Part shown: piece by piece, positions 1 through 7,945 of the stretch | How the letters are laid out: the number at the start of each line of letters is the position of its first letter | Position numbering within the stretch: the first letter of the stretch is position 1 | Assembly (NCBI RefSeq): GCF_021491375.1 | Contig: NZ_JAKEVY010000005.1 | Location: 1-64,000, forward strand | Direction of reading: 5' to 3' | Length of the DNA: 64,000 nt | Origin: Flavihumibacter fluminis | Lineage (GTDB): Bacteria; Bacteroidota; Bacteroidia; Chitinophagales; Chitinophagaceae | Translations under genes and position numbers: made by a program | The notes under the pieces: model-generated | What the model saw: only the letters and a program-made list of their open reading frames with translations | Databases searched by the model: none | Told to the model about the DNA's origin: nothing

Positions 1-84
1 CAACCATTCCTCAAGCGATATGTTACTTTCTTCTTCAAAGTCGTCCCAGTCATTACGTCTTACAATATGTAGGTTATATCCCAT
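1..84 (-). CDS. Partial hypothetical protein (N-terminus only)
   Basis: A minus-strand ATG at 82-84 opens a frame of 28 codons that runs off the left edge without a stop. The visible peptide starts MGYNLHIVRRNDWDD and is acidic and polar, with no signal peptide. It reads in the same direction as the 325-903 gene, with a 240-bp repeat-containing spacer between them. I do not recognise a family. It could be a small cytosolic protein of the kind found in gene-cassette arrays, but the window shows too little to say. Confidence 0.45.
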   Translation of the reverse strand, partial: MGYNLHIVRRNDWDDFEEESNISLEEWL

Positions 85-132
85 GTCTGATTGAAAATTT
101 GGGTGTCAAATATAATTGCATGCAACGTTAAA

Positions 133-306
133 GCATTGGCGATGTGGCGGTATTCTGTGTTCCGTCTGACCGGTGCCGCTGCTGTTTAAAGATACAAAAG
201 CTCATTGTTTATTTTGCTGCTCGGCGTTATTCGTCTGCTGAAACCGAAGTTGAGTAGCGAACAAAAAGCTGAGAATATATTCTTCGCCCCGCCATATTGC
301 CAATGC
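133..306. repeat. Long imperfect inverted repeat between two minus-strand genes
   Basis: Arms 133-150 and 289-306 are complementary at 16 of 18 positions (core GCATTGGC...TGGCGG). They enclose a 138-nt centre, so the spacer between the two left-edge genes could fold into one large hairpin. A second 9-bp inverted pair (310-318 GTAAGCTGC and 910-918 GCAGCTTAC) brackets the 325-903 gene. The layout resembles gene-cassette spacers with folded recombination sites, but canonical integron R'/R'' boxes are not evident. Confidence 0.5.
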
Positions 307-324
307 CATGTAAGCTGCATGTGC

Positions 325-903
325 TTAGTCATTAAGTCCTGTCCAACCAGCCAGATAAAGTTGTTTTGTCAGAATATTATAGACTAAGGTTGGTAGATTC
401 TTTATGTGTGATTCTCCACTCATTTTGTACCTTTTAATCTTGTGTGGGTCAAAAAGTATATAAACCCATCTGTCGCCAATCTGATTAACATATCCAAAGT
501 AATATCGATCGTATTTATAAATGTCTTTTTCTACGGTTCTCTGTGCCGCTGCAAGAATGTTTTTTCTTCTGAGTTGTTTTAAACCGGCTTCAGTTAGTTT
601 GGTTGTGTCCATTGACTGATGGGGATAAGGCTTCATATTTTCTTCTATGTCAAGGTACTTACTTTGAGCAGAAACATACTGGGTAAGAATTGCATTTTCA
701 ATTTCGTTATTAAGTGTTGTGTCAATTTTGATAAGATTTACCTGTCTTGACGAAACTTTATATTTAATATTGGGATGAACAATCAATACTTTATAGCGCT
801 TTAGTCTAACTGTGTCAAGCTTCGCAGAGTCCGGTAGTCTAAACGTTTTTTGTCCAAAAACGATTAATGGAAATAGTAATATGATTGATAGAAGGATTCT
901 CAT
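325..903 (-). CDS. Small secreted or periplasmic hypothetical protein
   Basis: A 192-residue protein with a clear Sec signal peptide: a short basic start, then about 14 hydrophobic residues ending near FGQ, a typical Bacteroidota signal peptidase I site around residue 18. The mature part is basic and polar, with many Lys/Tyr and no recognisable catalytic motif. A central region (about residues 95-125) is predicted helical by eye, followed by a Tyr-rich segment. I cannot name a family. It is flanked by inverted repeats and poor surroundings, so it may belong to an accessory cassette. Confidence 0.6.
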   Translation of the reverse strand: MRILLSIILLFPLIVFGQKTFRLPDSAKLDTVRLKRYKVLIVHPNIKYKVSSRQVNLIKIDTTLNNEIENAILTQYVSAQSKYLDIEENMKPYPHQSMDTTKLTEAGLKQLRRKNILAAAQRTVEKDIYKYDRYYFGYVNQIGDRWVYILFDPHKIKRYKMSGESHIKNLPTLVYNILTKQLYLAGWTGLND

Positions 904-985
904 AGCATTGCAGCTTACGCGTTTATTTACGCAATTAGACGAAGTTCGTTAAATACTAAATTCCTCATTTTCAATTACCTCCTTC

Positions 986-1051
986 GCGTTGAGGTGGATT
1001 GTGGTTGCGCCAATCCAATTTGGGGGTGGGGGGTGCGTTGAGGTGGATTGT
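986..1051. repeat. 17-bp direct repeat pair
   Basis: GCGTTGAGGTGGATTGT occurs at 986-1002 and again, identically, at 1035-1051, separated by a G-rich stretch with a run of guanines. No coding function is apparent. It could be a remnant of a mobile-element edge or slipped duplication. Confidence 0.6.
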
Positions 1052-1480
1052 TGGAAATTCAAGGGGTGAGGTTCCTGCAATGCTTCGCCACCTGAGTCCC
1101 ATTGGGGATCAAAGGAAAGGTGCTTAAACTTATACTTTTCCGGGGATCTGTGCAAGGACTGCCGAACATTTTATCAATACTTTTTTGGGGGAAGGGGAGT
1201 CGGAGGTTTCGCCGGCTTATGGGGCGCTGGATGAGCAATAATAATTCGACTAACCATGGCAGTTGGATGCAATCCGGTTTTTTTTACCGGAGACCCAAAA
1301 GAGCTGAATAAAATCGGGTTTTATAATGTTGTAGGGCGCTGAATTGGGTTGCTTACGGAGGAAGTTGTATAGCTATTCAGGTTGTACAAACTTTTGGTAT
1401 TTTGGTAACTGTAGGTGTATAGGTATAGTAGTATTGGTAACCATTATTGTATAGTTATTTTAGGTCACAAAAAATAAGGC

Positions 1481-1627
1481 TGAGCGGTTGCTGAGCGGTT
1501 CATGAACGGTTCACTGACGGTTGGAGAACGATGCCGGAACGGTGAAAGAACGATGCCAGAACGGTCAAACAATAGTGCCGGAACGGTCAACTGCTGCCGA
1601 ATGGTCGAACAAAGTAGGCCGAATGGT
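1481..1627. repeat. Degenerate tandem array with a strict 11-bp period
   Basis: CGGT/CGAT cores, usually within GAACGGT or GAGCGGT, start at 1485, 1496, 1507, 1518, 1529, 1540, 1551 and 1562, which is exactly 11 bp apart. Further copies follow at 1584 and, drifted in phase, near 1602 and 1624. About ten imperfect units are visible. Eleven is not a multiple of three, so this is not an ordinary coding repeat. The spacing puts every core on nearly the same face of the DNA helix, which suits cooperative protein binding, although slippage alone could also create it. Confidence 0.7.
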
Positions 1628-2058
1628 AGGTGCTAATCCAACTATTGAAAATGATTGCGTTCAGCAAAACTGAAGCCAAACCATTTCACTAAAGTAAACT
1701 AGTATTTTTTTTGATTTTCGCCAAAGTTTAGTTGTATCCAATCGGTCCTCCTTTTGATTGATTGAGTGGAAACCCAGCTACCCTGGTTGCTACCGATTGC
1801 CTGGACTGCCCCCTCCATTCTTGCGCCTGATCAATAAATGTTTAAAATACCGGAATTATTTTTTTTGTTGTTCAAAACATTCCTATATTAGACATTGTTG
1901 AAACATTGATTCAACGGCACCATCCCAGGGTACTCATTTCTGGCATCTCGCCCGAAGGTTGGTTAGGCTCAAATTACCCTCATAACAGCAACAACAGGAC
2001 AGTTTCAATCAAACTGTGACAACCAGATTGGCTTTGATCTTTCGGACAGGCTTTGGCA

Positions 2059-2074
2059 TGTGATTAATATCACA
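2059..2074. promoter_or_regulatory. CRP/FNR-family operator upstream of the cox operon
   Basis: The sequence TGTGATTAATATCACA matches the classical CRP consensus TGTGA-N6-TCACA exactly. The 7-bp arms ATGTGAT and ATCACAT extend one base beyond this box on each side. Its centre lies about 72 bp before the first ATG (2139), and a -10-like TATACAAT is seen at 2101-2108, which would put the site in a class II-like activator position. A CRP-family activator is the natural inference. Which member binds, and which effector it senses, cannot be read from this window. Confidence 0.65.
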
Positions 2075-2138
2075 TTTTTTGAGGAAGGAATAGTGTAACT
2101 TATACAATTATTACTAACGATTGCAAAAACTTTAGCAG

Positions 2139-2621
2139 ATGACCTGTCGTCCTAAAGTCAAGGGTTGTAGCCCCTGCCATCAAGTTTCGGTGCCTCCCCC
2201 GGGTAAAAAGAAAGACTTCGGTCTGCTCTCAGGCATTCTGCTGGCAGTTCTTCCCAAATGCCCCTTTTGCTTCGTTGCCTTTTCCAGCACCCTTGTCCTC
2301 TGTGGGAAAGGAGAAACGATTAGCCAGTCTGATACGCACTCCTCCATCCCAACTATTCTCTTTGCTGCTGTCTTTTGCTCACTCGCAATTTTGAGTATCG
2401 CCCTCAGCTACAAAGATTCCCGTACCCGCTATGCCTTGTTGGTGGCTATCGGTGGCACTGCCTGCATCCTTACCAGTGTGCTGCTCGCAGGTGGTGAACC
2501 ACTCTATTATTTCGGTGTGCTCCTGATTATGGGTGCCGTGGCTATCAACATGCGCAGGTTTCGCTTATTGGAGAAAATGAACCATTGGTTTCGCGGTAGA
2601 ATGATGAAAAAAGTTGCCTGA
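2139..2621 (+). CDS. Cys-rich four-helix membrane protein leading the cox operon (MerC-like in layout)
   Basis: A 160-residue protein with a cytosolic-looking Cys-rich N-terminus (C3, then CSPC at residues 10-13) and about four hydrophobic segments. The first segment carries a CPFC motif following LPK. Such CxxC pairs at a membrane helix resemble MerC-type heavy-metal transporters, but I cannot assign it to that family firmly. It is the first gene after the CRP-type site and lies 56 bp before coxM in the same direction, so it is probably the promoter-proximal gene of the operon. A small hairpin (2616-2631) overlaps its stop codon. Because the CO dehydrogenase active site needs copper, handling of Cu(I) is an attractive but untested role. 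Confidence 0.6.
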   Translation: MTCRPKVKGCSPCHQVSVPPPGKKKDFGLLSGILLAVLPKCPFCFVAFSSTLVLCGKGETISQSDTHSSIPTILFAAVFCSLAILSIALSYKDSRTRYALLVAIGGTACILTSVLLAGGEPLYYFGVLLIMGAVAINMRRFRLLEKMNHWFRGRMMKKVA

Positions 2622-2677
2622 TCCGTCAGGCTCCACATAGATTTTGAATCAACATCTAAACAGCTAAACTAAAAGCT

Positions 2678-3550
2678 ATGATCCCGCAGTCATTCCAGTA
2701 TGAATCACCAGGCTCCCTGGCTGAAGCTATCTCCATGCTTCAGCAATATGGAGAGGATGCAAAAATCCTGTCGGGGGGACACAGCCTGATCCCCATGATG
2801 AAACTCCGGTTCGCCACACCCGAGTACCTGATTGATATTAATAACATACCCGGACTTTCCTACATCCGGGAAGAAAACGGCACACTGAAAATCGGTGGCC
2901 TCACCAGGGAAGCGGAACTTGAACATTCCGATCTGCTCAAACAACATTTTCCCATCTTCGCAGATGTTACCAAACTCATTGCCGACCCCCAGGTACGCAA
3001 CATGGGTACCATCGGCGGTAACCTGGCCCACGGTGATGCAGCCAATGACCATCCCGCTGTTATGATGGCCCTTCATGCTACTGTCGTGGCTACCGGCCCC
3101 GAAGGCGAAAGAGAAATTCCCATCGATGAATTCTTCTACGGGTTCTACATGACTGCGCTGCAACACGGTGATATCCTCACCGAAATCAGAATCCCCATGC
3201 CTCCCCCCGGAACCGGTAGCGCCTACCACAAAATGGAAAGAAAAGTGGGCGATTATGCTACCGCTGGTGTGGCTGTTCAAATCACAATTGGAGATAATGG
3301 TGTGGTTACTGCTGCGGGTATTGGGCTCACCAATGTAAATCCTGTTCCGCTGCGTGCTGCACGTTCTGAACAGGCTCTGATCGGTAAGCCGTTAACTGAA
3401 GCAACCATCAATGAAGCAGCTCTGTATGCATCAGAAGATTGCAACCCTTCTTCCGACCTGCGGGGTAGTGAAGAATACAAACGCTCCATCGTGGCCACCC
3501 TCGTCAAGCGGATGATTCACCAGGCTGTCAACCGCGCCAATAATTCATGA
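2678..3550 (+). CDS. coxM: Carbon monoxide dehydrogenase medium (FAD) subunit CoxM
   Basis: The FAD-binding subunit of the (LMS)2 molybdenum CO dehydrogenase. It passes electrons from the 2Fe-2S subunit to the acceptor. The 290-residue length matches the usual 285-290. The flavin-binding motifs are intact: GGHSLIP near residues 33-39 and TIGGNLAHG at about 111-119, within an N-terminal PCMH-type FAD domain. A C-terminal CO dehydrogenase flavoprotein domain follows from about residue 175. The gene starts the M-S-L order typical of form I clusters, with 21 bp to coxS. Alone it could be any xanthine-dehydrogenase-family FAD subunit; the large subunit fixes the assignment. Confidence 0.93.
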   Translation: MIPQSFQYESPGSLAEAISMLQQYGEDAKILSGGHSLIPMMKLRFATPEYLIDINNIPGLSYIREENGTLKIGGLTREAELEHSDLLKQHFPIFADVTKLIADPQVRNMGTIGGNLAHGDAANDHPAVMMALHATVVATGPEGEREIPIDEFFYGFYMTALQHGDILTEIRIPMPPPGTGSAYHKMERKVGDYATAGVAVQITIGDNGVVTAAGIGLTNVNPVPLRAARSEQALIGKPLTEATINEAALYASEDCNPSSDLRGSEEYKRSIVATLVKRMIHQAVNRANNS

Positions 3551-3571
3551 ACCTTCAAAACCTAGTATAGT

Positions 3572-4075
3572 ATGCTTAAAGAAATAACGATTACTGTTAA
3601 CGGTCAGCAACATACGCTGGAAGTGGAACCGCGACTCCTGCTCGTCCACATGATCCGCGAAGTACTGAACCTAACAGGCACGCATATTGGCTGCGATACC
3701 TCCAGCTGTGGCGCCTGTACCATTTTACTCGATGGCAAATCCATAAAATCCTGCACCGTACTTGCTGTTCAGGCCAATGGTAAATCTATTACCACTATTG
3801 AAGGCGTGGCACAGGATAACCAGTTATCTCCCCTGCAGGAAGGCTTCAAAGAGAACCATGGTTTGCATTGCGGCTTCTGTACACCGGGCATGATTCTGCG
3901 CGCTACTGAACTGCTTGCTCAGAATCCCAATCCTACCGAAGAGGAGATTCGCTGGGGTATTGCGGGTAACCTTTGCCGTTGTACCGGCTACAATAATATC
4001 GTGAAAGCCATTCAATACGCGGGCGCCAAAATCCGCGGAGAGGAATTGCCTTCTACCGAACCAGAATTTGTATAA
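3572..4075 (+). CDS. coxS: Carbon monoxide dehydrogenase small (2Fe-2S) subunit CoxS
   Basis: The small iron-sulfur subunit that carries electrons from the molybdenum-copper centre to FAD. At 167 residues it has the standard length. The plant-ferredoxin-like cluster is bound by C41, C46, C49 and C61. The second, helical-domain cluster is bound by C100, C103, C135 and C137, in the CGFC and CRCTGY context. All eight cysteines are present. It lies 21 bp after coxM and 29 bp before coxL. Confidence 0.95.
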   Translation: MLKEITITVNGQQHTLEVEPRLLLVHMIREVLNLTGTHIGCDTSSCGACTILLDGKSIKSCTVLAVQANGKSITTIEGVAQDNQLSPLQEGFKENHGLHCGFCTPGMILRATELLAQNPNPTEEEIRWGIAGNLCRCTGYNNIVKAIQYAGAKIRGEELPSTEPEFV

Positions 4076-4104
4076 TATTCAAAACCGATTCAATTAGTTG
4101 CTTT

Positions 4105-6471
4105 ATGATACAATGCAAAACTTCCAAAGAAATCGGCGGTATGGGCCATTCCCTCAAGAGGAAAGAGGATGCCCGCTTCATCCAGGGTAAGGGTCGATAC
4201 GTGGATGATGTTAAACTGCCAGGTATGCTGTATATGGATATCGTTAGAAGTCCCTATGCCTATGCCAAAATCAAAAACATCAATATTGACGAAGCCATGA
4301 AAGTGCCCGGCGTAGTAGCTGTGGTTACCGGCAGAGATCTCGAAAAATACAACCTGCACTGGATGCCTACCCTGATGTCAGACACCCAGATGGTACTACC
4401 TACCGACACGGTAATGTACCAGGCACAGGAAGTAGCTGCGGTGATCGCTACCAGCAAATATGCCGCGCGTGATGGCCGCGAAGCCGTAAGGGTGGAATAT
4501 GAACCCATGAAACCGGTGATCGATCCCTACAAATCACTGGACCCCGATGCTCCTGTTTTACGCACCGACAAAGAGGGCAAGAAAGACAACCATATCTGGA
4601 ACTGGAAAGTGGGCGATAAACAAAAGACAGATGATGTCTTCGCCAAAGCAGAAGTGGTGGTGAAAGAACAGATGCATATCCCGCGTATCCATGTGGCTTC
4701 TATTGAAACCTGTGGCTGTGTGGCCGATTACGATAAGGTGAACAATCACCTCACCATGTACATGACTACCCAGGCGCCCCATGCAATCAGAACAGTAATT
4801 GCCCTGGTAGCCGGACATGTGGGTCTCACCGAAGAAAAGATCCGCGTGATCTCTCCCGATATCGGTGGTGGTTTTGGTGGTAAGGTTCCTGTATATCCGG
4901 GTTATGTAATCGCCATTGCAGTTTCTTTCCTGGTTGGCAAACCCGTAAAGTGGATTGAAGACCGGAGTGAAAACCTGCAGGCGGATTCTTTTGCACGCGA
5001 TTATCATATCACGGCAGAAATGGCCGGTACCAAAGATGGTAAGATCCTGGCCACGCGCTTCAAAGTCCTCGCCGATCATGGTTATACAGATGCGTCTGCC
5101 AACCCCTCTAAATTCCCGACGGGTATGTTCTCCATCGCAACCGGCTCTTATGATTATGATGCCACCTATATGGAATGTGATGCCGTTTATACCAACAAGC
5201 CGCCAGGGGGTGTTGCCTATCGTTGCTCCTTCCGCGTTACCGAAGCTGTGCATGCCATTGAACGCATCACCGATCGCTTTGCTTTGGAAATTGGAAAGGA
5301 TCCTGCAGAACTACGCTTGCAGAACTTCATCAAAAAAGAAGACTTCCCCTGGAAATCTCCCACCGGATGGATCTATGATAGTGGCGATTACCACAAGGGC
5401 CTGCTGAAAGCCATGGATACCGTGGATTATCACCAGCTCCGCGCAGAACAGGCAGAGAAAAGAAAACGTGGTGAACTGATGGGTATTGGTCTCTCTACTT
5501 TTACCGAAGTAGTAGGAGCCGGTCCATCTAAAGACTTTGATATCCTCGGTATCAAAATGTTCGACAGTGCAGAAATTCGGGTACACCCAACCGGTAAAGC
5601 CATTGCACGTTTTGGTACCAAATCACAGGGTCAGGGGCACGAAACTACCTATGCACAAATCATTGCAGAAGAACTCGGCATCCCTGCTGAAAATATCCAG
5701 ATCGAAGAAGGGGATACTGATACCGCTCCTTACGGATTGGGTACCTATGCTTCCCGAAGCACGCCAACTGCTGGTGCTGCTGCGGCTGTGGCTTCCCGTA
5801 AGTTGCGCGACAAGGCCAGGAAGATTGCAGCTTACCTGCTCGAAGTGAGTGAGGATGACCTGGAATGGGAACCCGGTAAGTTCTTTGTAAAGGGCGCACC
5901 TGAGAAGTCGAAGACCATCCAGGAGATTGTGTTTGCTTCTTATACCAACCATCCTCCCGGCATGGAAGCAGGTTTTGAAGCAACCCATTACTACGATCCA
6001 CCAAATCTTACCTTCCCTTCCGGTGCCTATATCTGCGTAGTGGATATTGACAAGGAAACCGGTGCCATTCATGTAAGGCGTTTTGTGGCCATCGACGATT
6101 GCGGTAATATCATCAACCCGATGATTGTACAGGGACAAGTTCACGGTGGTTTAACACAGGGCATTGCTCCTGCGATGTATGAGGAACTGATTTATGATGA
6201 AGCGGGTAATATCCTGAATGGAACCTTTATGGATTACCTGGTGCCAACTGCAGTTGAATCTCCCAAGTGGGAAACCGGTCATACGGTTACTCCTTCACCG
6301 CACCATCCGATTGGAGCTAAGGGTGTGGGTGAATCACCCACCGTTGGTGCACCTCCTGCTATTGCCAATGCGATTGTGGATGCTTTGAGTCCCTATGGTA
6401 TTACCCACCTCGATATTCCAATCACACCTTTCAAAGTGTGGAAGGCATTGAAGGAAAAGGGAGCTATTTAA
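4105..6471 (+). CDS. coxL: Form I aerobic carbon monoxide dehydrogenase large (Mo/Cu) subunit CoxL
   Basis: The catalytic subunit, which oxidises CO with water to CO2, two electrons and two protons at a [CuSMoO2] centre with molybdopterin cytosine dinucleotide. It has 788 residues, against about 800-810 for characterised homologues. The active-site loop reads AYRCSFR with the copper-binding cysteine at C374. This is the form I signature, whereas form II and related hydroxylases carry AYRGAGR. The base-supplying glutamate is E743 in GVGESP. The molybdopterin-contacting GGGFGGK stretch and the QGQGHETTYAQ segment are intact. The C-terminus is complete. Everything visible argues for an active CO-oxidising enzyme rather than a xanthine or nicotine hydroxylase. 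Confidence 0.96.
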   Translation: MIQCKTSKEIGGMGHSLKRKEDARFIQGKGRYVDDVKLPGMLYMDIVRSPYAYAKIKNINIDEAMKVPGVVAVVTGRDLEKYNLHWMPTLMSDTQMVLPTDTVMYQAQEVAAVIATSKYAARDGREAVRVEYEPMKPVIDPYKSLDPDAPVLRTDKEGKKDNHIWNWKVGDKQKTDDVFAKAEVVVKEQMHIPRIHVASIETCGCVADYDKVNNHLTMYMTTQAPHAIRTVIALVAGHVGLTEEKIRVISPDIGGGFGGKVPVYPGYVIAIAVSFLVGKPVKWIEDRSENLQADSFARDYHITAEMAGTKDGKILATRFKVLADHGYTDASANPSKFPTGMFSIATGSYDYDATYMECDAVYTNKPPGGVAYRCSFRVTEAVHAIERITDRFALEIGKDPAELRLQNFIKKEDFPWKSPTGWIYDSGDYHKGLLKAMDTVDYHQLRAEQAEKRKRGELMGIGLSTFTEVVGAGPSKDFDILGIKMFDSAEIRVHPTGKAIARFGTKSQGQGHETTYAQIIAEELGIPAENIQIEEGDTDTAPYGLGTYASRSTPTAGAAAAVASRKLRDKARKIAAYLLEVSEDDLEWEPGKFFVKGAPEKSKTIQEIVFASYTNHPPGMEAGFEATHYYDPPNLTFPSGAYICVVDIDKETGAIHVRRFVAIDDCGNIINPMIVQGQVHGGLTQGIAPAMYEELIYDEAGNILNGTFMDYLVPTAVESPKWETGHTVTPSPHHPIGAKGVGESPTVGAPPAIANAIVDALSPYGITHLDIPITPFKVWKALKEKGAI

Positions 6472-6492
6472 GCTAGACGCGACTAACTACTA

Positions 6493-6521
6493 TAGCCGGG
6501 TCTGCATGCTGGACCCGGCTA
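6493..6521 (+). terminator. Strong intra-operon hairpin between coxL and coxG
   Basis: A perfect 10-bp inverted repeat (6493-6502 TAGCCGGGTC and 6512-6521) with a 9-nt loop lies in the largest gap (78 bp) of the operon. The stem is GC-rich, but only a short, interrupted T stretch follows. It could be a leaky terminator, or a 3' stabiliser that keeps the structural coxMSL message more abundant than the downstream maturation genes. Confidence 0.6.
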
Positions 6522-6549
6522 ATTTCTTAATGATTATAAACAGTTCAAA

Positions 6550-7077
6550 ATGACAACGACGATAACCAAATCATTCCATGTAGATCATCCGGTGGATGCT
6601 GTATGGAATAACCTGACCAATCCCACGCAGGTAGTTACCTGTGTGCCGGGGGCCTCGTTGACAGAGCAAATCGACAACGACAATTACAAGGGGGAAGTGG
6701 AGCTTAAATTCGGTCCGGTTAAGGCCAGGTACGACGGACTGATCACCTTCCTGGAAAGAGATGCAGCCACCAAAAAAATGTCGCTCAAAGGTACCGGTAC
6801 CGACAGCAAGGGAAAAGGTGGCGCGGATATGAAAATGGATGGCCAGCTTTCTGAAAAGGATGGTGGTACTGATGTGAATGTTACCATGGAAGTGAATGTA
6901 ACCGGTATGATGGCACAGTTCGGTTCAAGGCTGATCAATGATGTATCCAACCAGGTATTCGACCAGTTTGTCAACAACTTCAAAAAGCAGTTGGCTGGCG
7001 AGCAGGTGGACAATACACTAAGTGCGGGTTCCATGGTGGGCGGTATGATCAAGGGATTCTTTGGAGGTAAAAAATAA
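6550..7077 (+). CDS. coxG: CO dehydrogenase accessory protein CoxG (SRPBCC fold)
   Basis: A 175-residue CoxG-family protein with the START/SRPBCC hydrophobic-pocket fold over about residues 1-150 (start FHVDHPVDAVWNNL, then the typical CVPGA segment). It ends in a glycine-rich, amphipathic tail (GGMIKGFFGG) likely to touch the membrane. CoxG is associated with membrane attachment of CO dehydrogenase, and recent work on mycobacterial CODH assigns it a role in delivering menaquinone to the enzyme. That would make it the link between CO oxidation and respiration here. It follows coxL after a hairpin-containing gap, and its 3' end overlaps the next frame by 17 bp. Confidence 0.9.
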   Translation: MTTTITKSFHVDHPVDAVWNNLTNPTQVVTCVPGASLTEQIDNDNYKGEVELKFGPVKARYDGLITFLERDAATKKMSLKGTGTDSKGKGGADMKMDGQLSEKDGGTDVNVTMEVNVTGMMAQFGSRLINDVSNQVFDQFVNNFKKQLAGEQVDNTLSAGSMVGGMIKGFFGGKK

Positions 7078-7945
7078 CAATGTGCATACGATCCAATCCC
7101 AACAGGAAATCATTGATGCGCTCGACAGGATGAACTATGTGGCAGCTGATGCATTTGCCACTTCGCTTTTCCTGATGCTGAAACTGCAGAAGCCATTGCT
7201 GCTGGAAGGTCCGCCTGGTGTGGGCAAAACAGAAGTAGCCCATGCCCTGGCTAAGATCCTTGACACCAAACTCATCCGGTTGCAATGTTATGAAGGGCTT
7301 GATATCAATGCGGCGGTATATGAATGGAACTACCAGAAACAGTTACTCGGAATCAAACTCCAGGAAGGCACTGCACTCTCCATCGAAGAGAAGGAGAAAC
7401 ATATCTTCAGTCATGAATACCTGTTAAAGCGCCCCTTACTGGAATCCATAACCGAATTGTACCAATCGCCGGTATTGCTGATTGATGAACTGGACAGATC
7501 GGATGAAGAGTTTGAAGCCTTCCTGCTAGAATTGTTATCCGCTTTTCAGATCAGCATTCCGGAAATGGGAACGATCAAGGCAAAACATAAACCCTATGTG
7601 ATACTTACGTCTAACCGTACCCGTGAGTTAAGTGATGCGCTGAAAAGAAGATGCCTCTATCACTGGATTGATTACCCCGATCTGGCATTGGAAATGCAGA
7701 TCGTACAAAAGCACCTGCCGGGAATAGAAGCCAGTTTATTGGAGCAGGTGGTGAAAACGGTGCAGGGCTTCCGTCAGCAAAAACTGGCGAAAATACCGGG
7801 GGTATCAGAAACGATCGACTGGGCGCAATCCCTGATGACATTGGGTTACCGGGAACTGAATCAACAGGCATTTGATCAGACCCTGGGTGCCATCCTGAAA
7901 TCGACAGATGATATCAACCAGGTAAAAGCGGAAGGATTGGTATGA
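7061..7945 (+). CDS. coxD: CoxD, MoxR-type AAA+ ATPase for active-site maturation
   Basis: An AAA+ ATPase of the MoxR class. In characterised CO oxidisers CoxD is needed to build the sulfurated copper-molybdenum centre, acting as a chaperone-like unfoldase with CoxE. Walker A is GPPGVGKT at about residues 50-57, Walker B is LLIDELD, and a sensor 1 asparagine lies in LTSN. About 294 residues is the normal size. The start is uncertain: TTG at 7061 (overlapping coxG by 17 bp) and GTG at 7082 both precede the first conserved residues. It ends in an ATGA overlap with coxE, so the two are translationally coupled, as expected for a MoxR/VWA pair. Confidence 0.9.
   Translation: MEVKNNNVHTIQSQQEIIDALDRMNYVAADAFATSLFLMLKLQKPLLLEGPPGVGKTEVAHALAKILDTKLIRLQCYEGLDINAAVYEWNYQKQLLGIKLQEGTALSIEEKEKHIFSHEYLLKRPLLESITELYQSPVLLIDELDRSDEEFEAFLLELLSAFQISIPEMGTIKAKHKPYVILTSNRTRELSDALKRRCLYHWIDYPDLALEMQIVQKHLPGIEASLLEQVVKTVQGFRQQKLAKIPGVSETIDWAQSLMTLGYRELNQQAFDQTLGAILKSTDDINQVKAEGLV

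Larger units (their letters stand above)
904..2138. other. 1.2-kb intergenic region with repeats and the upstream regulatory site of the cox operon
   Basis: No convincing gene is seen in this stretch. The two short overlapping open frames (949-1155 minus, 1102-1311 plus) have low-complexity composition and no recognisable domain. The region holds a 17-bp direct repeat (986-1002 and 1035-1051, GCGTTGAGGTGGATTGT), an 11-bp periodic repeat array (about 1481-1627), several T-rich runs and, close to the 2139 gene, a CRP-type palindrome. It may be the decayed boundary of an acquired region. Confidence 0.6.

Noticed and set aside
205-387. Short plus-strand frame at the left edge
   Set aside because: It overlaps the better-supported minus-strand secreted-protein gene and the inverted repeat, with no protein-like features of its own.
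949-1311. Two short overlapping open frames in the first intergenic region
   Set aside because: Both are low-complexity, overlap each other on opposite strands, include the direct repeats and show no domain or signal peptide. I regard them as chance frames.
1481-1627. CRISPR array
   Set aside because: Units of 11 bp without unique spacers of 25-40 bp and no cas genes nearby.
2622-2677. Molybdenum-cofactor riboswitch before coxM
   Set aside because: The gap is only 56 bp with a single 6-bp hairpin; the complex Moco aptamer cannot fit.
2705-3280. Long antisense frame inside coxM
   Set aside because: It is a shadow of coxM codon bias; its translation shows no family features. The same holds for long frames opposite coxL, hemA, ileS and the S9 peptidase.
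2678-6471. Xanthine dehydrogenase or nicotine-hydroxylase type assignment for the three-subunit enzyme
   Set aside because: The large subunit carries AYRCSFR, with cysteine at the copper site, and matches form I CoxL along its length. The related hydroxylases lack that cysteine.
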